Shown here: positions 12,867-25,429 of the stretch, one piece after another
How positions within the stretch are numbered: position 1 is the stretch's first letter
Layout: each line of letters starts with the position of its first letter
DNA from: Ancylostoma caninum
Lineage: Eukaryota; Nematoda; Chromadorea; Rhabditida; Ancylostomatidae
Assembly (NCBI GenBank): GCA_037903475.1
Contig: JBAJFG010000344.1
Coordinates: 1,488,001 to 1,552,000, forward strand
DNA: 64,000 nt
Reading direction: 5' to 3'
Program-made: the position numbers and the translations under genes
The notes under the pieces: model-generated
Databases searched by the model: none
What the model saw: the letters and a program-made list of their open reading frames with translations, nothing else
What the model was told of the DNA's origin: nothing

Positions 12867-12909
<43 letters not shown>

Positions 12910-13046
12910 GACAGACAGACAGACAGACAGACAGAGAGACAGACAGACAGACAGACGAGTCACGAAAGAAGTCTCCTCCATCCCCAGACAAGCGAATAAT
13001 CCGGTGAAGCAGCTAAAAATGCATTTGATAAGAAAATGATGTGTAG
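12628..13046. repeat. Composite minisatellite: 90-bp block plus GACA run, three copies
   Basis: A block starting AGTCACGAAGGAA and ending AAGAAAATGATGTGTA recurs at 12631, 12781 and 12958. Copies are separated by GACA runs of different length (period 150 and 177 bp), so the unit and the microsatellite have expanded together. Confidence 0.9.
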
Positions 13047-15109
13047 TGTAGACGTATGAAAGAAAAATGAAGAAGTGACAGATAGGAAAAATCAGAATTT
13101 CCTTCTGATTAATGAGACAGACATGTGATAACAGAACGATTTCAGGGGTAGCGAGGAGCTGCTGTAAAAAACAAGAAAAGTTGTGAAAATCGTGGAAAAT
13201 TAAGGGATCTGCTCTTATTGCCGTACAGGGTAAGTTTTAAGAACTTACATAACTAAACTAAACTTTGGCATCTTTGACTAGCAGCAACTTTAGAAGAAAA
13301 TAAAAGCAGTAGCGCTATAATTTTTGACATTTAGAGGATATGTTTTCCGGATACCCTAGAACGGGGTTATTACTTCGAGAGAGAGAAAAAAAAACTAGTA
13401 GTCGCTTCTTGGTCACGTCTTATTTTGCAATTTTGCTCACCTCATTCTGTGGTCTTTGTCTTAGAATAGAAGTTCGCCTTTATATGTTTTTGGAAGATTA
13501 ATTTTGATTGATTTAGTGTCAATTAAAGATTTCACATGGATTTCCACGCTTTCCGGGTTTTAAATGATCACAACGGTCTTCTTCTTCACAACTGTCGTGA
13601 AATTAATCAGGTTTTTTTTCTTCTCAAAAAGACTTGGATCTCCTAGAAGCATGAAGAATGTGAGAATCCGTCTCAGTGATTGCCGAGTCAACCTTGACAC
13701 AACAAAAATCTGCTTGTCCTTTCCGTGATAACCGGATTAAATGCGACAAGAACAACCCTGCATACGTCATAATGGGATGAAATAGCTCTTCCGGCAGGCA
13801 CATCCGGCGCATTTTCTAAGGACACGTGGCTGAAGGCCACATGTGGCAAATTCAAATAGTGTTTGTGCCTTTTTATTCCGCTGTGAAACACTGGCCCTTG
13901 CCAAAAATTCCAAAATGCCTGTCATATGATTGTTGCGAAAGGCTCTAAGTGTACTTGAAGCACGTTTTTTCAAAAGCGACAGCACGAGCGGCATCGCTAA
14001 AGAAAATTCACCCTATACTGCCAAGATGCATCACTAGAAGGTTGGGTAACCTCGTACCCAGGGGTTTCATGAGTAAACTAATTGACCTGGTTGATGTGTG
14101 GCAAATGGAGAGTAAATTCGGGTACGTAAGGATGTTTGCATGGATAATCTCAATGGCGCTCCTCAGAACACCTAGAACAAGTTGTCAGCCCACTTTATCT
14201 CGAAACAACTTGCAGACAACCTTTCTAATGGCAAGCTCCAGTCACTTAAAATCCAAATGGTACAGAACTTTTTTTTATTTATTTGCTTCCTTATTTATAC
14301 ACTCAGGATGCACCAAAAAAACAAAGAAACACTAAACATAGGTGGAATAACTTCACCCGCATTGACCCTTGTAATACAGTGATGATTTGTCCCAATCCGT
14401 GACGGGTCAACAGGTTTTTTTGGACGCCACCGACGACCAAAAAATTTGGGAAAAATAAAAGACCAAGACCGTACCCAATGCATTTCACACTATTTCCTGG
14501 TGATATTTCCAGGTGAAATGGATGTAATCTTATTCGGTAAATATTTACCCAAGGGTATACTTTACGTGTATGTGGCTGGTTAATGCATCCAAGCCTTCCG
14601 TCATGCTACTAGATTAAGAACAAAGTGGCTGTTGAAACGGACAAATGGTTACGTTACCCCTCTGTTTTTATTTCCAAGGTACAATATCTTGAACACAACT
14701 TCTTGGTTCTGGAAATTTCACCCAAAGAGTTTTTTTGAGTTGTCAATATCACATAGAGATATAGATTTGAAGGGAATTTCATGAAGTCAACTCCTAAAAT
14801 AATTCGGTTTTTACGGTTTCCCCAAGTTAATAATAGTTTTAAAAAACAAGTAAAAATTACAGCAATTGCACAATGAGAATTGCATCATGAAAATTTATCG
14901 TCCGAATCTAGTTTTCCGGACGGTCTCGACTATTTTTTGTGAACAACGGGCGCCTATACCGGACGATTCGAAATTTGATTTATTAGAAATATGCCTTGAT
15001 TTGACAATGTTTGGTTGAAAGTATGCCAGCGTATCCATATACCTGTATTCGTGAATAATAAAATTTTCATCGTCTGAATCTCATGGGAAAGTCTGAATCT
15101 TATCCGTTT
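13047..15109. other. No gene; one diverged repeat copy
   Basis: A relative of the 7.96-8.54 kb repeat sits at about 14160-14260 (AACAACTTGCAGACAACCTT), next to a degenerate TTACCC unit near 14030-14110. The remainder is unique without recognisable coding sequence. Confidence 0.45.
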
Positions 15110-15505
15110 GCTCAGAACCCTAAAACAACTTGCTGACAAGCATTTGGCGAGCAAGTTTCTGATCGCATCTAAAACTTGCTTTCCCAAAAGCTTGTCGACA
15201 ACTTGGTTTTGCACTTTCTTGTCGACAACTTGGTTTTGCACTTTCTTGTCGACAACTTGTCCACCCAAAGGCTTGTCGACAACTTGTTTTTTCGGCCAAG
15301 GCTTGCTTGTAAGTTGTTTCTTGGAAAAACTGGTCGGCAACTTGTTTTTCTCCTTCCTCGTCGACAAGTTGTCGGTAGAAAATCTTGTCGACAACTTGGT
15401 TTTCAGTGGCGTGATGACGTCAAACTTGTCAACAACGATTTGCTAGTTAAAAGCTTGTTTGCAAGTTGTTTTGGGTGAAGCTAGGCCGACAACTTGTTTT
15501 GGGGG
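15110..15505. repeat. CTTGTCGACAACTTG repeat cluster
   Basis: The 15-mer CTTGTCGACAACTTG occurs at about 15191, 15219, 15247, 15272 and 15385. The first three are in tandem with a 28-bp period, and diverged forms lie on both sides. The GTCGAC core is palindromic. ORFs over this region follow the repeat period and are not treated as genes. Confidence 0.8.
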
Positions 15506-16594
15506 TTCTGAGTGTCCTGTGTTTTTATCGCGAAAGAAAGGAATATTCCCACTCCAAACGAAGAACCCAGAAAATTCCCGAACAGATCTTTGTTCCATCA
15601 AAGCAGCGGACTTCTTCAAAGTGACATTTCACACTGCACTTAGAAAGTTCTAAAGGATCTCAATCCAGAAAAACGCGGCAAAGAAGCGCCGGGTCTAAAC
15701 CGGCTACTGCAAATCATCTGTCTAGCCAGCTTTCACTCGAATTCATCACCGCATCCGGCACCAATCACGAACGGATTCAAAACGACCAGCGTATCGTGTC
15801 CGAGTTTCAAGTCCAACAACAGCTTTCCCCGCGGACCAACTCCTGATAGCGCGGCCCTGATGCGGCGGCCCTAATGCCGCGGCCCTAGGGCGACGGTCAA
15901 TTTGACACGTCTAATCGACGCTTTGTCGCCGCCGCTTTTTCCATTGTCTACTAGGCGTTTTACGTGAGATGTCAAGGACAACGAGCATGTGAGTAAAATT
16001 ACTTCACCTGCGCGTACGTAAACGCAGAGTAATCGGCTACACTTGCGCTGCGCATGCACTTAGCGCTGAGAATTCGAGGTATTTCAAAGCGCACACATGG
16101 GGGAAGAATTCGAGAGTTGGGGGAAGAACTCAAGAGCACTTCTCAGAAGCCCCAGAACAAGTTGTAGGTGTCGTCTGAGAATTTTCAAACGAGAAAGTAT
16201 GGAAATTGGCTGCTGAGGGCAGTGAAATGCGGTGCCTTTTGTCGAGAAATGTTCATGGATCCTGCTATAGAATTGCACCATTTTTTTTTCAAAAAAAATA
16301 TTGGAATTCCCGTTATCCCCATCAGTGGATCCTGGAAGTCTTCCTGTAAAGAGATTAGCATTTCGTTTCATGTGAATTTATGGCGATGCGCTTAGTGACA
16401 GCTGCTCTTGTATCTCCAAAAAAGGAGCGATGCATTTATCTGTACGGAATTTTCCGGAAATTTCTTTGCAAGCTCCTTTCTGTTCCGAAACTCGCAGTAA
16501 AAAGATGGAAGGAACATCTTATGGAAAATTGTAAAACTCTCAATTAGAACTGAAAATTCATCATTTCCTTGTCATACAAATTTATCTGCCTTCT
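15506..16594. other. No recognisable feature
   Basis: GC-rich CGGCCCTAATGCC-like words repeat briefly at 15850-15890. No supportable gene. Confidence 0.4.
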
Positions 16595-17055
16595 CAGAAC
16601 CCCAACAACAAGTTACCAGTCCGCATTTGTTCAAAACTACTTGCAAACAACTAGTTAAGTAGTAAATCGTTGTCGACAACTTTGAAATCATCATTCATCG
16701 AAAAACAGATTGTCAGCAACCTTTTCTCCCAGCAACGGTCTACAACGAAGCCGAAAAGGGAGGAAAAACATGTTGTCAACTACTTTCTCACATGAACAAC
16801 TTGCCAATAAACTTTTTGTTTGCAAAGGTTGCAGGCAAGTTGTTGACAATTGACGACAAAAGTCTGCTATCAACATGATGACAATAAAACTCGTGAGCAA
16901 ATAGTAAGGCTTACAAGTTGTCGACGGATAGGGGTGAAAACATGTTTCCAGCAAGCTTTGCAACCAGCAACTTACCGGCAAGAAAAGGGGCAGTAGGTTG
17001 TCAAGAGCGATCAGAAACCTGCTCGCCACGAGCTTGTCAGCAAGTTGTTTTAGGG
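16595..17055. repeat. Second cluster of the CAAGTTGTCGACAA family
   Basis: Repeated TTGTCGACAAC, AAGTTGTTGACAA and AACTTGCCGGCAAG-like words, more diverged than at 15.1-15.5 kb and partly on the opposite strand. Confidence 0.65.
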
Positions 17056-20000
17056 ATTCTACGTTAAATCTATTTATTTCGAATGATTTTATGAAAGCAT
17101 ACAGACTAAATCATAAACCTACTACCCTGTCAGCCACGAGTTTTTTTCGAGTAAAGTTGCTCACATTTAAGAAACCTGTGCAATGTGTTGAGCCTTGTGA
17201 TTGGTCAATTCATCAAACTGGCCAATCGCAGGGTTCAGAAGCTCCGCCCTCTCTAGGTACAGTGCTCCACAACTCATTCTGAGTATCCCATTTATTTGGA
17301 ACTGTATCCCGATTTTTGTACGGTTACAGTAGGTGAATGGTAAGTACGACATCTCAAGGATTCGCCTCAGATCTTGCATGGCCAGAAATAGTGTCAGTCT
17401 AGTCCTGTGAACACAACTTTTATACACTTTTGGGCAAAACATGCGAGCTTTTTGTCGGGCCCAGACTACCGAAATGGGAACATGGTCCACAAAAACTTCC
17501 ACATATACGGCTATAGGGTCTTCCAATCACGATTCACAAGGCGGATGTGGATTGGTAGGCAACCTGTACCCGCAAAAGATTATCGCCACCCCTAAAAAAT
17601 CTAGGATATCTGACGCTTCTAACGTAATTGAATATGACAACCGGCTGTTCACACCTGAAACGAGCCCAGCGCCATCGCTAGAGCCCGTCCTTTGATTGCT
17701 GCCCTGTCAGGATACCTATACCAATGCCGGCGTGCATTCCCGACGCTGATTGAATGACGACGGAAGATGATGGACGTTGTCATCTACGACGACTGGAATC
17801 CGCCAAAAAGTGACCCCGTCGAATGTGACATGCTTGTTTTCGGCCGCGGAAAAACGCCACTTCAAAAGGGTTACATTGAGCCAGATGTCTCCCAGCCAGT
17901 GACAGTTGTCCTTCAAAAGCAGCCGCCGCACAGTCGCACGTTTTCAACTGGTAAATGACGTCGCGCGTTCGAACGTCTGTACCATCAGTGAGTGGATCCG
18001 TCATCGCCACAGGTGGTCGCGGGCTGTGGTGCGTTCATCTGCGGGCTTTGGAGAGTGGTTGATGGCGGACCTTGGGCGCCAGGGAGCAGCGCATTTGTTG
18101 AAGTGCATATCTGGTTAAAGGTAAAACTAAAGGTAAAACTGGCACTGTCAAGGTCAACTGACACTTTTGTAGCTGACTACTGGCAGATGTCATGTGCTGC
18201 TCCAGGATTTTCTTCCAGGTGAAGTTAGGTGCATGTCACGGGAGTACAATCGAAAATTTCATGCAAAAAAGGGCTGTGACTTGAACTTTTAAGGGCATTT
18301 TTGAGGCCACCATGGAAAATCGGCTGACGTTGTATCAAAGGGAACTCCACTCCCTCTCCGTAGCGATCCCATACTATTCTCCGGGGGAACGAACAACCTC
18401 CGGGAGCTCATGCTCGACGAATGATCTCATTATATACCCAGAACCGGTGGGGATATTTTGTGGAATTCGCTAGGAATAAAAAAAAATTGTTGTTTAACCA
18501 CGTGTCACCCATGAAGACCTTTGCGCTCGTGACCTACAGGGTCATGTCCCAGTAGGGCCCTTTTTTCTGGATTAACTACACCTCTCGGCCGACCGCCTTC
18601 CTTCTGCGAATGTTAGGGTAAGTTCTAAGTCTTCTCTCTGAAATTCCCAATATTTTTTGTCCATTTTAAGCAAAGATCATATGTGCTGGGAATTCGAGAT
18701 GATCGTCGAAGAGACCTATGTAGGACCTTGGATTGGGTTAGCTTAACATTGGAATTTCACTGCTGACTTACCAGTAGTAAAATCCATAAACATCTCAAGA
18801 AAGTATGGAACTCCCGAGACTCGATCCGGAGATTCTCGCACTTCCTCAACATCTAGAAGCTTAATTCCTTCAAAAATGGATCACTAGCCCGCTGGTGCTT
18901 TTGTAAGCCTGTAGCCTTTCTGATATGATAATCCGTGGTAAACGGGTTCTGGATAACCAATAATGGATGACGCGATTTTTGGTCCTCGTTCTTTTCAGGT
19001 TACCTGGGAGATATGTAACTACAACCTACCCATATCTTGCTACAGTTTACCATAGGAGCACATTGGGCCCGGATACATAATTAAGATAACCCAAATTTAC
19101 CCTTTCCTGGCACTTGTCAACATGTTAACTACGATATGTTATTCACATATACCCGGTGTTGACATTCATCATTCAGTTTACTCATAGTAATCGCGTTTAC
19201 CCCCAAAATTTGCCTTATTCATCAAAATCTTAAGCCCCAGACTACGGGATAAAGATGGTGGTAAATCTTACGTTTCTCCAAGTGAAAGGTAAACTTTACC
19301 ATAGACGTTTACCCTGTAATATTATGTGACCCACCACAGATGCCTTTTATAGGGGATCTTATGTACTTATGGGTGTGAGGAATACCCATTCTTTCCATGA
19401 TACTTAGGGCCCTGGATCGTTGGGGTTAGCCATTTTAAACGTGCCGACGCTCGTGGTAAGAATGGGTAAATTTGTGGAATGTTGACATTTTCACCCTGGT
19501 AATCTCAGCAATGTATGCAGCCTCTGGGTACAGTCCAGAATCGTCAGAAACATAATCGTGTAACGATACACATAATCTGCTAATTAACGATTGTCATTAT
19601 CCCTAATATCTTGGAACTCTGAGCTCATTCTATCACCAATCAGGCACTCCTAAGTGGTGACTAAGTGGGCAAAAACTAGGTGATAACTGGGAACTTAATG
19701 TGTTTATGTGTTTCTTAAGGGCAGTGTAACATTCCGGGAAGAACTGAAGGTGGGTGATTACTTTAATGGGGTGATTACCCAGGAAACATCATGATCGGGC
19801 TATGATAGCTCAACAATTCACCTCCTGGTTGGGTTTGCGAGTGGGCAAGGATTAATTTAGGGAGCGTTTATGGGGATTTGGGATTTGAAGAGTCGTAAGG
19901 GTCCCCAGAGGGAGAGTAAAAATCAGCTAGGGCGCAAGTCCACCTCGAAAAGGGATAAAATAGACCTCAACCCTAACGTTCTTGGCTTCTCTTCACTCTC

Positions 20001-21480
20001 TTGCTCTCACTCTCTCTCTTCATCGCTCCTTTTTTAGCCAACTTCGCTATCCAGTAATTCCATTCCATTCTTTTTAGTCATCAGGTCACATTCCTCATGT
20101 AATGACCTTATACTTAATGCCGAACCCCGTGATTTACGTTTTGTCGGAGCGGCGCCGCCGATCCGCCGCGTCCAAAGAACACATCCAAGGCCATTCTTGG
20201 AACAACTCATCCTAACTTTGGGATCGTCATAGCGCAGGGATTCACAACCCATGGAACTACATCCAGGGGAGGGGAGATCAGATCACAGCGGAGGGGTTCC
20301 CAAGACCGGTCGTTTGAATGTAAATTCGTCTACCCTTGTTCTAATCCATTATCAAATATGAGAATCTACTGACGACGAAGTCCGTTAGTACTTATGCCAA
20401 CTACTTCTGCGAAAAAGTGCAGCACTGCACCAAATACGAAGTACAGCTGAGTTATCTGAGGTCATCTGACGGCGTGTTTGTTCCAGATTGTTGTCGCTGT
20501 CCCTCGAATAGGGCCTATGTGCTGTTTCCTTGGGGAAATCTAGGGATAGATCGCTAATGTGGCTGGATATTAATCACGGAATAGAATAAAGATGTAACAG
20601 ATTTGCGCTGCGATGTGAGCATCGCCAGAAAGCAACACAATGCGACATTAGAAAGGGGATGGAAGGGTTGTCTAGAATGAAAGGACCCCTAGAGGAGAGG
20701 AAGGGTTGAAAAACAAAGGGGGATCATGAGGGACTGCGTTAAAAAAAAGAAACTGCGTTAGGTACGAATATATTTTGAATTAGTACGAAAGTTTCTTCGA
20801 TGCCAAGTGCTACTCTGGAACTGAGCTCAATTTTCATACCCTTTCAAGAAAAAATCCGAAGAAATGATAATACATTAGAACACATATATCGCAGCTCTTT
20901 GGACAGGTTTTGATACTTCTGCACTAATGATGGAGTTGATTCAAGAAAATATGTAAAAATAGAACCAAATCATTTTTTTCTCAAAGTTCAGTCATTCCGC
21001 TGCACAGTTCCGTGAACGAACTTCGTTCATCACCTTTTGTTTTACTCATCTTCGACATTAAAATAAGGAAATTCCTTCTCTACGTTATTCCATACATCCA
21101 AAAATGCATGCTACCCCATGTTCTTCAACAAATTCCTCCTCTCGAAGTATCAAAAAGGACACTAAAAAGAGGTTTTAGCAGAACCATGCAATGTATAAAA
21201 GTACCCATGGGATCAGGGAGATTGACGAACATTTTTCTTTTCGAGCGGTGTATTGTCCTAATTATATCGCCATAAAGAGTTTCAACCTTGACCGGTTCAC
21301 CGCTTTCCAGGTCAACCAGCTAAAGGTTGAAGGACGTTTGCAACCACAGGAAAAGATATCAACAAGTTGTGTCCAGGGGTTTAAAATCAATGGCCTCCAG
21401 GTGAGCTCACCGTTTTATCGAATAGTTCTGGTTAAACAGCGATAATGTCGAGCTGCGACTCCTCGAGAAAAGCGTTTCGA
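17056..21480. other. 4.4-kb gene-free stretch before the tRNA array
   Basis: Diverged TTACCC/GGGTAA repeat sequence at 19000-19520 and GTGATTAC words at 19650-19810. A segment at 17185-17270 (GCCAATCGCAGGGTTCAGAAGCTCCGCCC) resembles the core of the inverted-repeat element at 42.54 kb. Short ORFs (for example 17410-17700 and 21012-21275) show no domain that I recognise. Confidence 0.45.
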
Positions 21481-21573
21481 TTGGGGCTTCAATTTCGCAG
21501 CTAAAAATCGTAAAAAATCCTGCTGGAAAGAGCAAATTTCGACTCTGAGAATGGTGCTCGAAAAAGGCGGTGG

Positions 21574-21655
21574 GATCAGGTGGCCGAGTGGTTAAGGCGA
21601 TGGACTGCTAATCCATTGGGGTTTCCCCGCGTGAGTTCGAATCTCATCTTGATCG
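21574..21655 (+). tRNA. tRNA-Ser(GCU), array unit 1
   Basis: Full cloverleaf of a class II tRNA: acceptor GATCAGG, D arm GCCGAGTGGTTAAGGC, anticodon stem ATGGA/TCCAT around loop CTGCTAA (anticodon GCT at 34-36), long variable arm GGGG-TTT-CCCC, T loop TTCGAAT, discriminator G. It reads AGC/AGU serine codons. A box TGGCCGAGTGG and B box GTTCGAATC are intact. The 3' acceptor strand CTTGATC gives one G-U pair. A TTTT terminator follows by 4 bases. Spacer type B. Confidence 0.95.
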
Positions 21656-21814
21656 AACCTTTTGCAAATGTGAAATCAGAGATGATTTTGGCCCCGGACC
21701 TCAAACAGATGAGTGGATCAGTAGGGGCTTCAATTTTGAGGCTAAAAATCGTAAAAAATCCTGCTGGAAAGAGCAAATTTCGACTCTGAGAATGGTGCTC
21801 GAAAAAGGCGGTGG

Positions 21815-21896
21815 GATCAGGTGGCCGAGTGGTTAAGGCGATGGACTGCTAATCCATTGGGGTTTCCCCGCGTGAGTTCGAATCTCATCCTGATCG
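21815..21896 (+). tRNA. tRNA-Ser(GCU), array unit 2
   Basis: Consensus sequence with fully paired acceptor (GATCAGG/CCTGATC). TTTT terminator; spacer type A. Confidence 0.95.
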
Positions 21897-22055
21897 AACC
21901 TTTTGCAAATGTGAAATCAGAGACGATTTTGGCCCCTGACCTCAAACAGATGAGTGGATCGGTAGGGGCTTCAATTTTAAGGCTGAAAATCGTAAAAAAT
22001 CCTGCTGGAAAGAGCAAATTTCGACTCTGAGAATGGTGCTCGAAAAAGGCGGTGG

Positions 22056-22137
22056 GATCAGGTGGCCGAGTGGTTAAGGCGATGGACTGCTAATCCATTG
22101 GGGTTTCCCCGCGTGAGTTCGAATCTCATCCTGATCG
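22056..22137 (+). tRNA. tRNA-Ser(GCU), array unit 3
   Basis: Consensus tRNA. The proximal T-run is TTTC, so the first TTTT lies about 30 bases downstream in GACGATTTTGG. Confidence 0.95.
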
Positions 22138-22296
22138 AACCTTTCGCAAATGTGAAATCAGAGACGATTTTGGCCCCTGACCTCAAACAGATGAGTGGAT
22201 CGGTAGGGGCTTCAATTTTAAGGCTGAAAATCGTAAAAAATCCTGCTGGAAAGAGCAAATTTCGACTCTGAGAATGGTGCTCGAAAAAGGCGGTGG

Positions 22297-22378
22297 GATC
22301 AGGTGGCCGAGTGGTTAAGGCGATGGACTGCTAATCCATTGGGGTTTCCCCGCGTGAGTTCGAATCTCATCCTGATCG
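22297..22378 (+). tRNA. tRNA-Ser(GCU), array unit 4
   Basis: Consensus tRNA; TTTT terminator; spacer type C. Confidence 0.95.
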
Positions 22379-22537
22379 AACCTTTTGCAAATGTGAAATC
22401 AGAGATGATTTTGCCCCCTGACCTCAAACAGATGAGTGGATCGGTAGGGGCTTCAATTTTAAGGCTGAAAATCGTAAAAAATCCTGCTGGAAAGAGCAAT
22501 CTTCGACTCTGAGAATGGTGCTCGAAAAAGGCGGTGG

Positions 22538-22619
22538 GATCAGGTGGCCGAGTGGTTAAGGCGATGGACTGCTAATCCATTGGGGTTTCCCCGCGTGAGT
22601 TCGAATCTCATCCTGATCG
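22538..22619 (+). tRNA. tRNA-Ser(GCU), array unit 5
   Basis: Consensus tRNA; proximal T-run broken to TTCT, next TTTT at 22650-22653. Spacer type D; first unit of a D-C-B triplet. Confidence 0.95.
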
Positions 22620-22778
22620 AACCTTCTGCAAATGTGAAATCAGAGATGATTTTGGCCCCTGACCTCAAACAGATGAGTGGATCCGTAGAGGCTTCAATTT
22701 CGAGGCTAAAAATCGTGAAAAACCCCGTTGGAAAGAGCAGACTTCGACTCTGAGAATGGTGCTCGAAAAAGGCGGTGG

Positions 22779-22860
22779 GATCAGGTGGCCGAGTGGTTAA
22801 GGCGATGGACTGCTAATCCATTGGGGTTTCCCCGCGTGAGTTCGAATCTCATCCTGATCG
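22779..22860 (+). tRNA. tRNA-Ser(GCU), array unit 6
   Basis: Consensus tRNA; TTTT terminator; spacer type C. Confidence 0.95.
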
Positions 22861-23019
22861 AACCTTTTGCAAATGTGAAATCAGAGATGATTTTGCCCCC
22901 TGACCTCAAACAGATGAGTGGATCGGTAGGGGCTTCAATTTTAAGGCTGAAAATCGTAAAAAATCCTGCTGGAAAGAGCAATCTTCGACTCTGAGAATGG
23001 TGCTCGAAAAAGGCGGTGG

Positions 23020-23101
23020 GATCAGGTGGCCGAGTGGTTAAGGCGATGGACTGCTAATCCATTGGGGTTTCCCCGCGTGAGTTCGAATCTCATCCTGATC
23101 G
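23020..23101 (+). tRNA. tRNA-Ser(GCU), array unit 7
   Basis: Consensus tRNA; TTTT terminator; spacer type B with AAACTTCG near its end. Confidence 0.95.
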
Positions 23102-23260
23102 AACCTTTTGCAAATGTGAAATCAGAGATGATTTTGGCCCCGGACCTCAAACAGATGAGTGGATCAGTAGGGGCTTCAATTTTGAGGCTAAAAATCGTAA
23201 AAAATCCTGCTGGAAAGAGCAAACTTCGACTCTGAGAATGGTGCTCGAAAAAGGCGGTGG

Positions 23261-23342
23261 GATCAGGTGGCCGAGTGGTTAAGGCGATGGACTGCTAATC
23301 CATTGGGGTTTCCCCGCGTGAGTTCGAATCTCATCCTGATCG
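23261..23342 (+). tRNA. tRNA-Ser(GCU), array unit 8
   Basis: Consensus tRNA; proximal TTCT in place of TTTT; spacer type D, opening the second D-C-B triplet. Confidence 0.95.
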
Positions 23343-23501
23343 AACCTTCTGCAAATGTGAAATCAGAGATGATTTTGGCCCCTGACCTCAAACAGATGAG
23401 TGGATCCGTAGAGGCTTCAATTTCGAGGCTAAAAATCGTGAAAAACCCCGTTGGAAAGAGCAGACTTCGACTCTGAGAATGGTGCTCGAAAAAGGCGGTG
23501 G

Positions 23502-23583
23502 GATCAGGTGGCCGAGTGGTTAAGGCGATGGACTGCTAATCCATTGGGGTTTCCCCGCGTGAGTTCGAATCTCATCCTGATCG
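23502..23583 (+). tRNA. tRNA-Ser(GCU), array unit 9
   Basis: Consensus tRNA; TTTT terminator; spacer type C. Confidence 0.95.
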
Positions 23584-23742
23584 AACCTTTTGCAAATGTG
23601 AAATCAGAGATGATTTTGCCCCCTGACCTCAAACAGATGAGTGGATCGGTAGGGGCTTCAATTTTAAGGCTGAAAATCGTAAAAAATCCTGCTGGAAAGA
23701 GCAATCTTCGACTCTGAGAATGGTGCTCGAAAAAGGCGGTGG

Positions 23743-23824
23743 GATCAGGTGGCCGAGTGGTTAAGGCGATGGACTGCTAATCCATTGGGGTTTCCCCGCG
23801 TGAGTTCGAATCTCATCCTGATCG
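23743..23824 (+). tRNA. tRNA-Ser(GCU), array unit 10
   Basis: Consensus tRNA; TTTT terminator; spacer type B. Confidence 0.95.
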
Positions 23825-23983
23825 AACCTTTTGCAAATGTGAAATCAGAGATGATTTTGGCCCCGGACCTCAAACAGATGAGTGGATCAGTAGGGGCTTC
23901 AATTTTGAGGCTAAAAATCGTAAAAAATCCTGCTGGAAAGAGCAAATTTCGACTCTGAGAATGGTGCTCGAAAAAGGCGGTGG

Positions 23984-24065
23984 GATCAGGTGGCCGAGTG
24001 GTTAAGGCGATGGACTGCTAATCCATTGGGGTTTCCCCGCGTGAGTTCGAATCTCATCCTGATCG
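23984..24065 (+). tRNA. tRNA-Ser(GCU), array unit 11
   Basis: Consensus tRNA; TTTT terminator; spacer type A. Confidence 0.95.
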
Positions 24066-24224
24066 AACCTTTTGCAAATGTGAAATCAGAGACGATTTTG
24101 GCCCCTGACCTCAAACAGATGAGTGGATCGGTAGGGGCTTCAATTTTAAGGCTGAAAATCGTAAAAAATCCTGCTGGAAAGAGCAAATTTCGACTCTGAG
24201 AATGGTGCTCGAAAAAGGCGGTGG

Positions 24225-24306
24225 GATCAGGTGGCCGAGTGGTTAAGGCGATGGACTGCTAATCCATTGGGGTTTCCCCGCGTGAGTTCGAATCTCATCC
24301 TGATCG
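24225..24306 (+). tRNA. tRNA-Ser(GCU), array unit 12
   Basis: Consensus tRNA; TTTT terminator; spacer type B. Confidence 0.95.
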
Positions 24307-24465
24307 AACCTTTTGCAAATGTGAAATCAGAGATGATTTTGGCCCCGGACCTCAAACAGATGAGTGGATCAGTAGGGGCTTCAATTTTGAGGCTAAAAAT
24401 CGTAAAAAATCCTGCTGGAAAGAGCAAATTTCGACTCTGAGAATGGTGCTCGAAAAAGGCGGTGG

Positions 24466-24547
24466 GATCAGGTGGCCGAGTGGTTAAGGCGATGGACTGC
24501 TAATCCATTGGGGTTTCCCCGCGTGAGTTCGAATCTCATCCTGATCG
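24466..24547 (+). tRNA. tRNA-Ser(GCU), array unit 13
   Basis: Consensus tRNA; proximal TTTC in place of TTTT; spacer type A. Confidence 0.95.
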
Positions 24548-24706
24548 AACCTTTCGCAAATGTGAAATCAGAGACGATTTTGGCCCCTGACCTCAAACAG
24601 ATGAGTGGATCGGTAGGGGCTTCAATTTTAAGGCTGAAAATCGTAAAAAATCCTGCTGGAAAGAGCAAATTTCGACTCTGAGAATGGTGCTCGAAAAAGG
24701 CGGTGG

Positions 24707-24788
24707 GATCAGGTGGCCGAGTGGTTAAGGCGATGGACTGCTAATCCATTGGGGTTTCCCCGCGTGAGTTCGAATCTCATCCTGATCG
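24707..24788 (+). tRNA. tRNA-Ser(GCU), array unit 14
   Basis: Consensus tRNA; TTTT terminator. Spacer is an A/C hybrid (TTTTGGCCCCTGACC start, AATCTTCG end). Confidence 0.95.
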
Positions 24789-24947
24789 AACCTTTTGCAA
24801 ATGTGAAATCAGAGATGATTTTGGCCCCTGACCTCAAACAGATGAGTGGATCGGTAGGGGCTTCAATTTTAAGGCTGAAAATCGTAAAAAATCCTGCTGG
24901 AAAGAGCAATCTTCGACTCTGAGAATGGTGCTCGAAAAAGGCGGTGG

Positions 24948-25029
24948 GATCAGGTGGCCGAGTGGTTAAGGCGATGGACTGCTAATCCATTGGGGTTTCC
25001 CCGCGTGAGTTCGAATCTCATCCTGATCG
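24948..25029 (+). tRNA. tRNA-Ser(GCU), array unit 15
   Basis: Consensus tRNA; proximal TTCT; spacer type D, opening the third D-C-B triplet. Confidence 0.95.
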
Positions 25030-25188
25030 AACCTTCTGCAAATGTGAAATCAGAGATGATTTTGGCCCCTGACCTCAAACAGATGAGTGGATCCGTAGAG
25101 GCTTCAATTTCGAGGCTAAAAATCGTGAAAAACCCCGTTGGAAAGAGCAGACTTCGACTCTGAGAATGGTGCTCGAAAAAGGCGGTGG

Positions 25189-25270
25189 GATCAGGTGGCC
25201 GAGTGGTTAAGGCGATGGACTGCTAATCCATTGGGGTTTCCCCGCGTGAGTTCGAATCTCATCCTGATCG
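25189..25270 (+). tRNA. tRNA-Ser(GCU), array unit 16
   Basis: Consensus tRNA; TTTT terminator; spacer type C, ending AAAAGGGCGG, a single change from the usual AAAAAGGCGG. Confidence 0.95.
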
Positions 25271-25429
25271 AACCTTTTGCAAATGTGAAATCAGAGATGA
25301 TTTTGCCCCCTGACCTCAAACAGATGAGTGGATCGGTAGGGGCTTCAATTTTAAGGCTGAAAATCGTAAAAAATCCTGCTGGAAAGAGCAATCTTCGACT
25401 CTGAGAATGGTGCTCGAAAAGGGCGGTGG

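Noticed and set aside
10858..13039. Cysteine/serine- or Arg/Gln/Thr/Asp-rich ORFs
   Set aside because: Translations of GTCT/GACA microsatellites on both strands.
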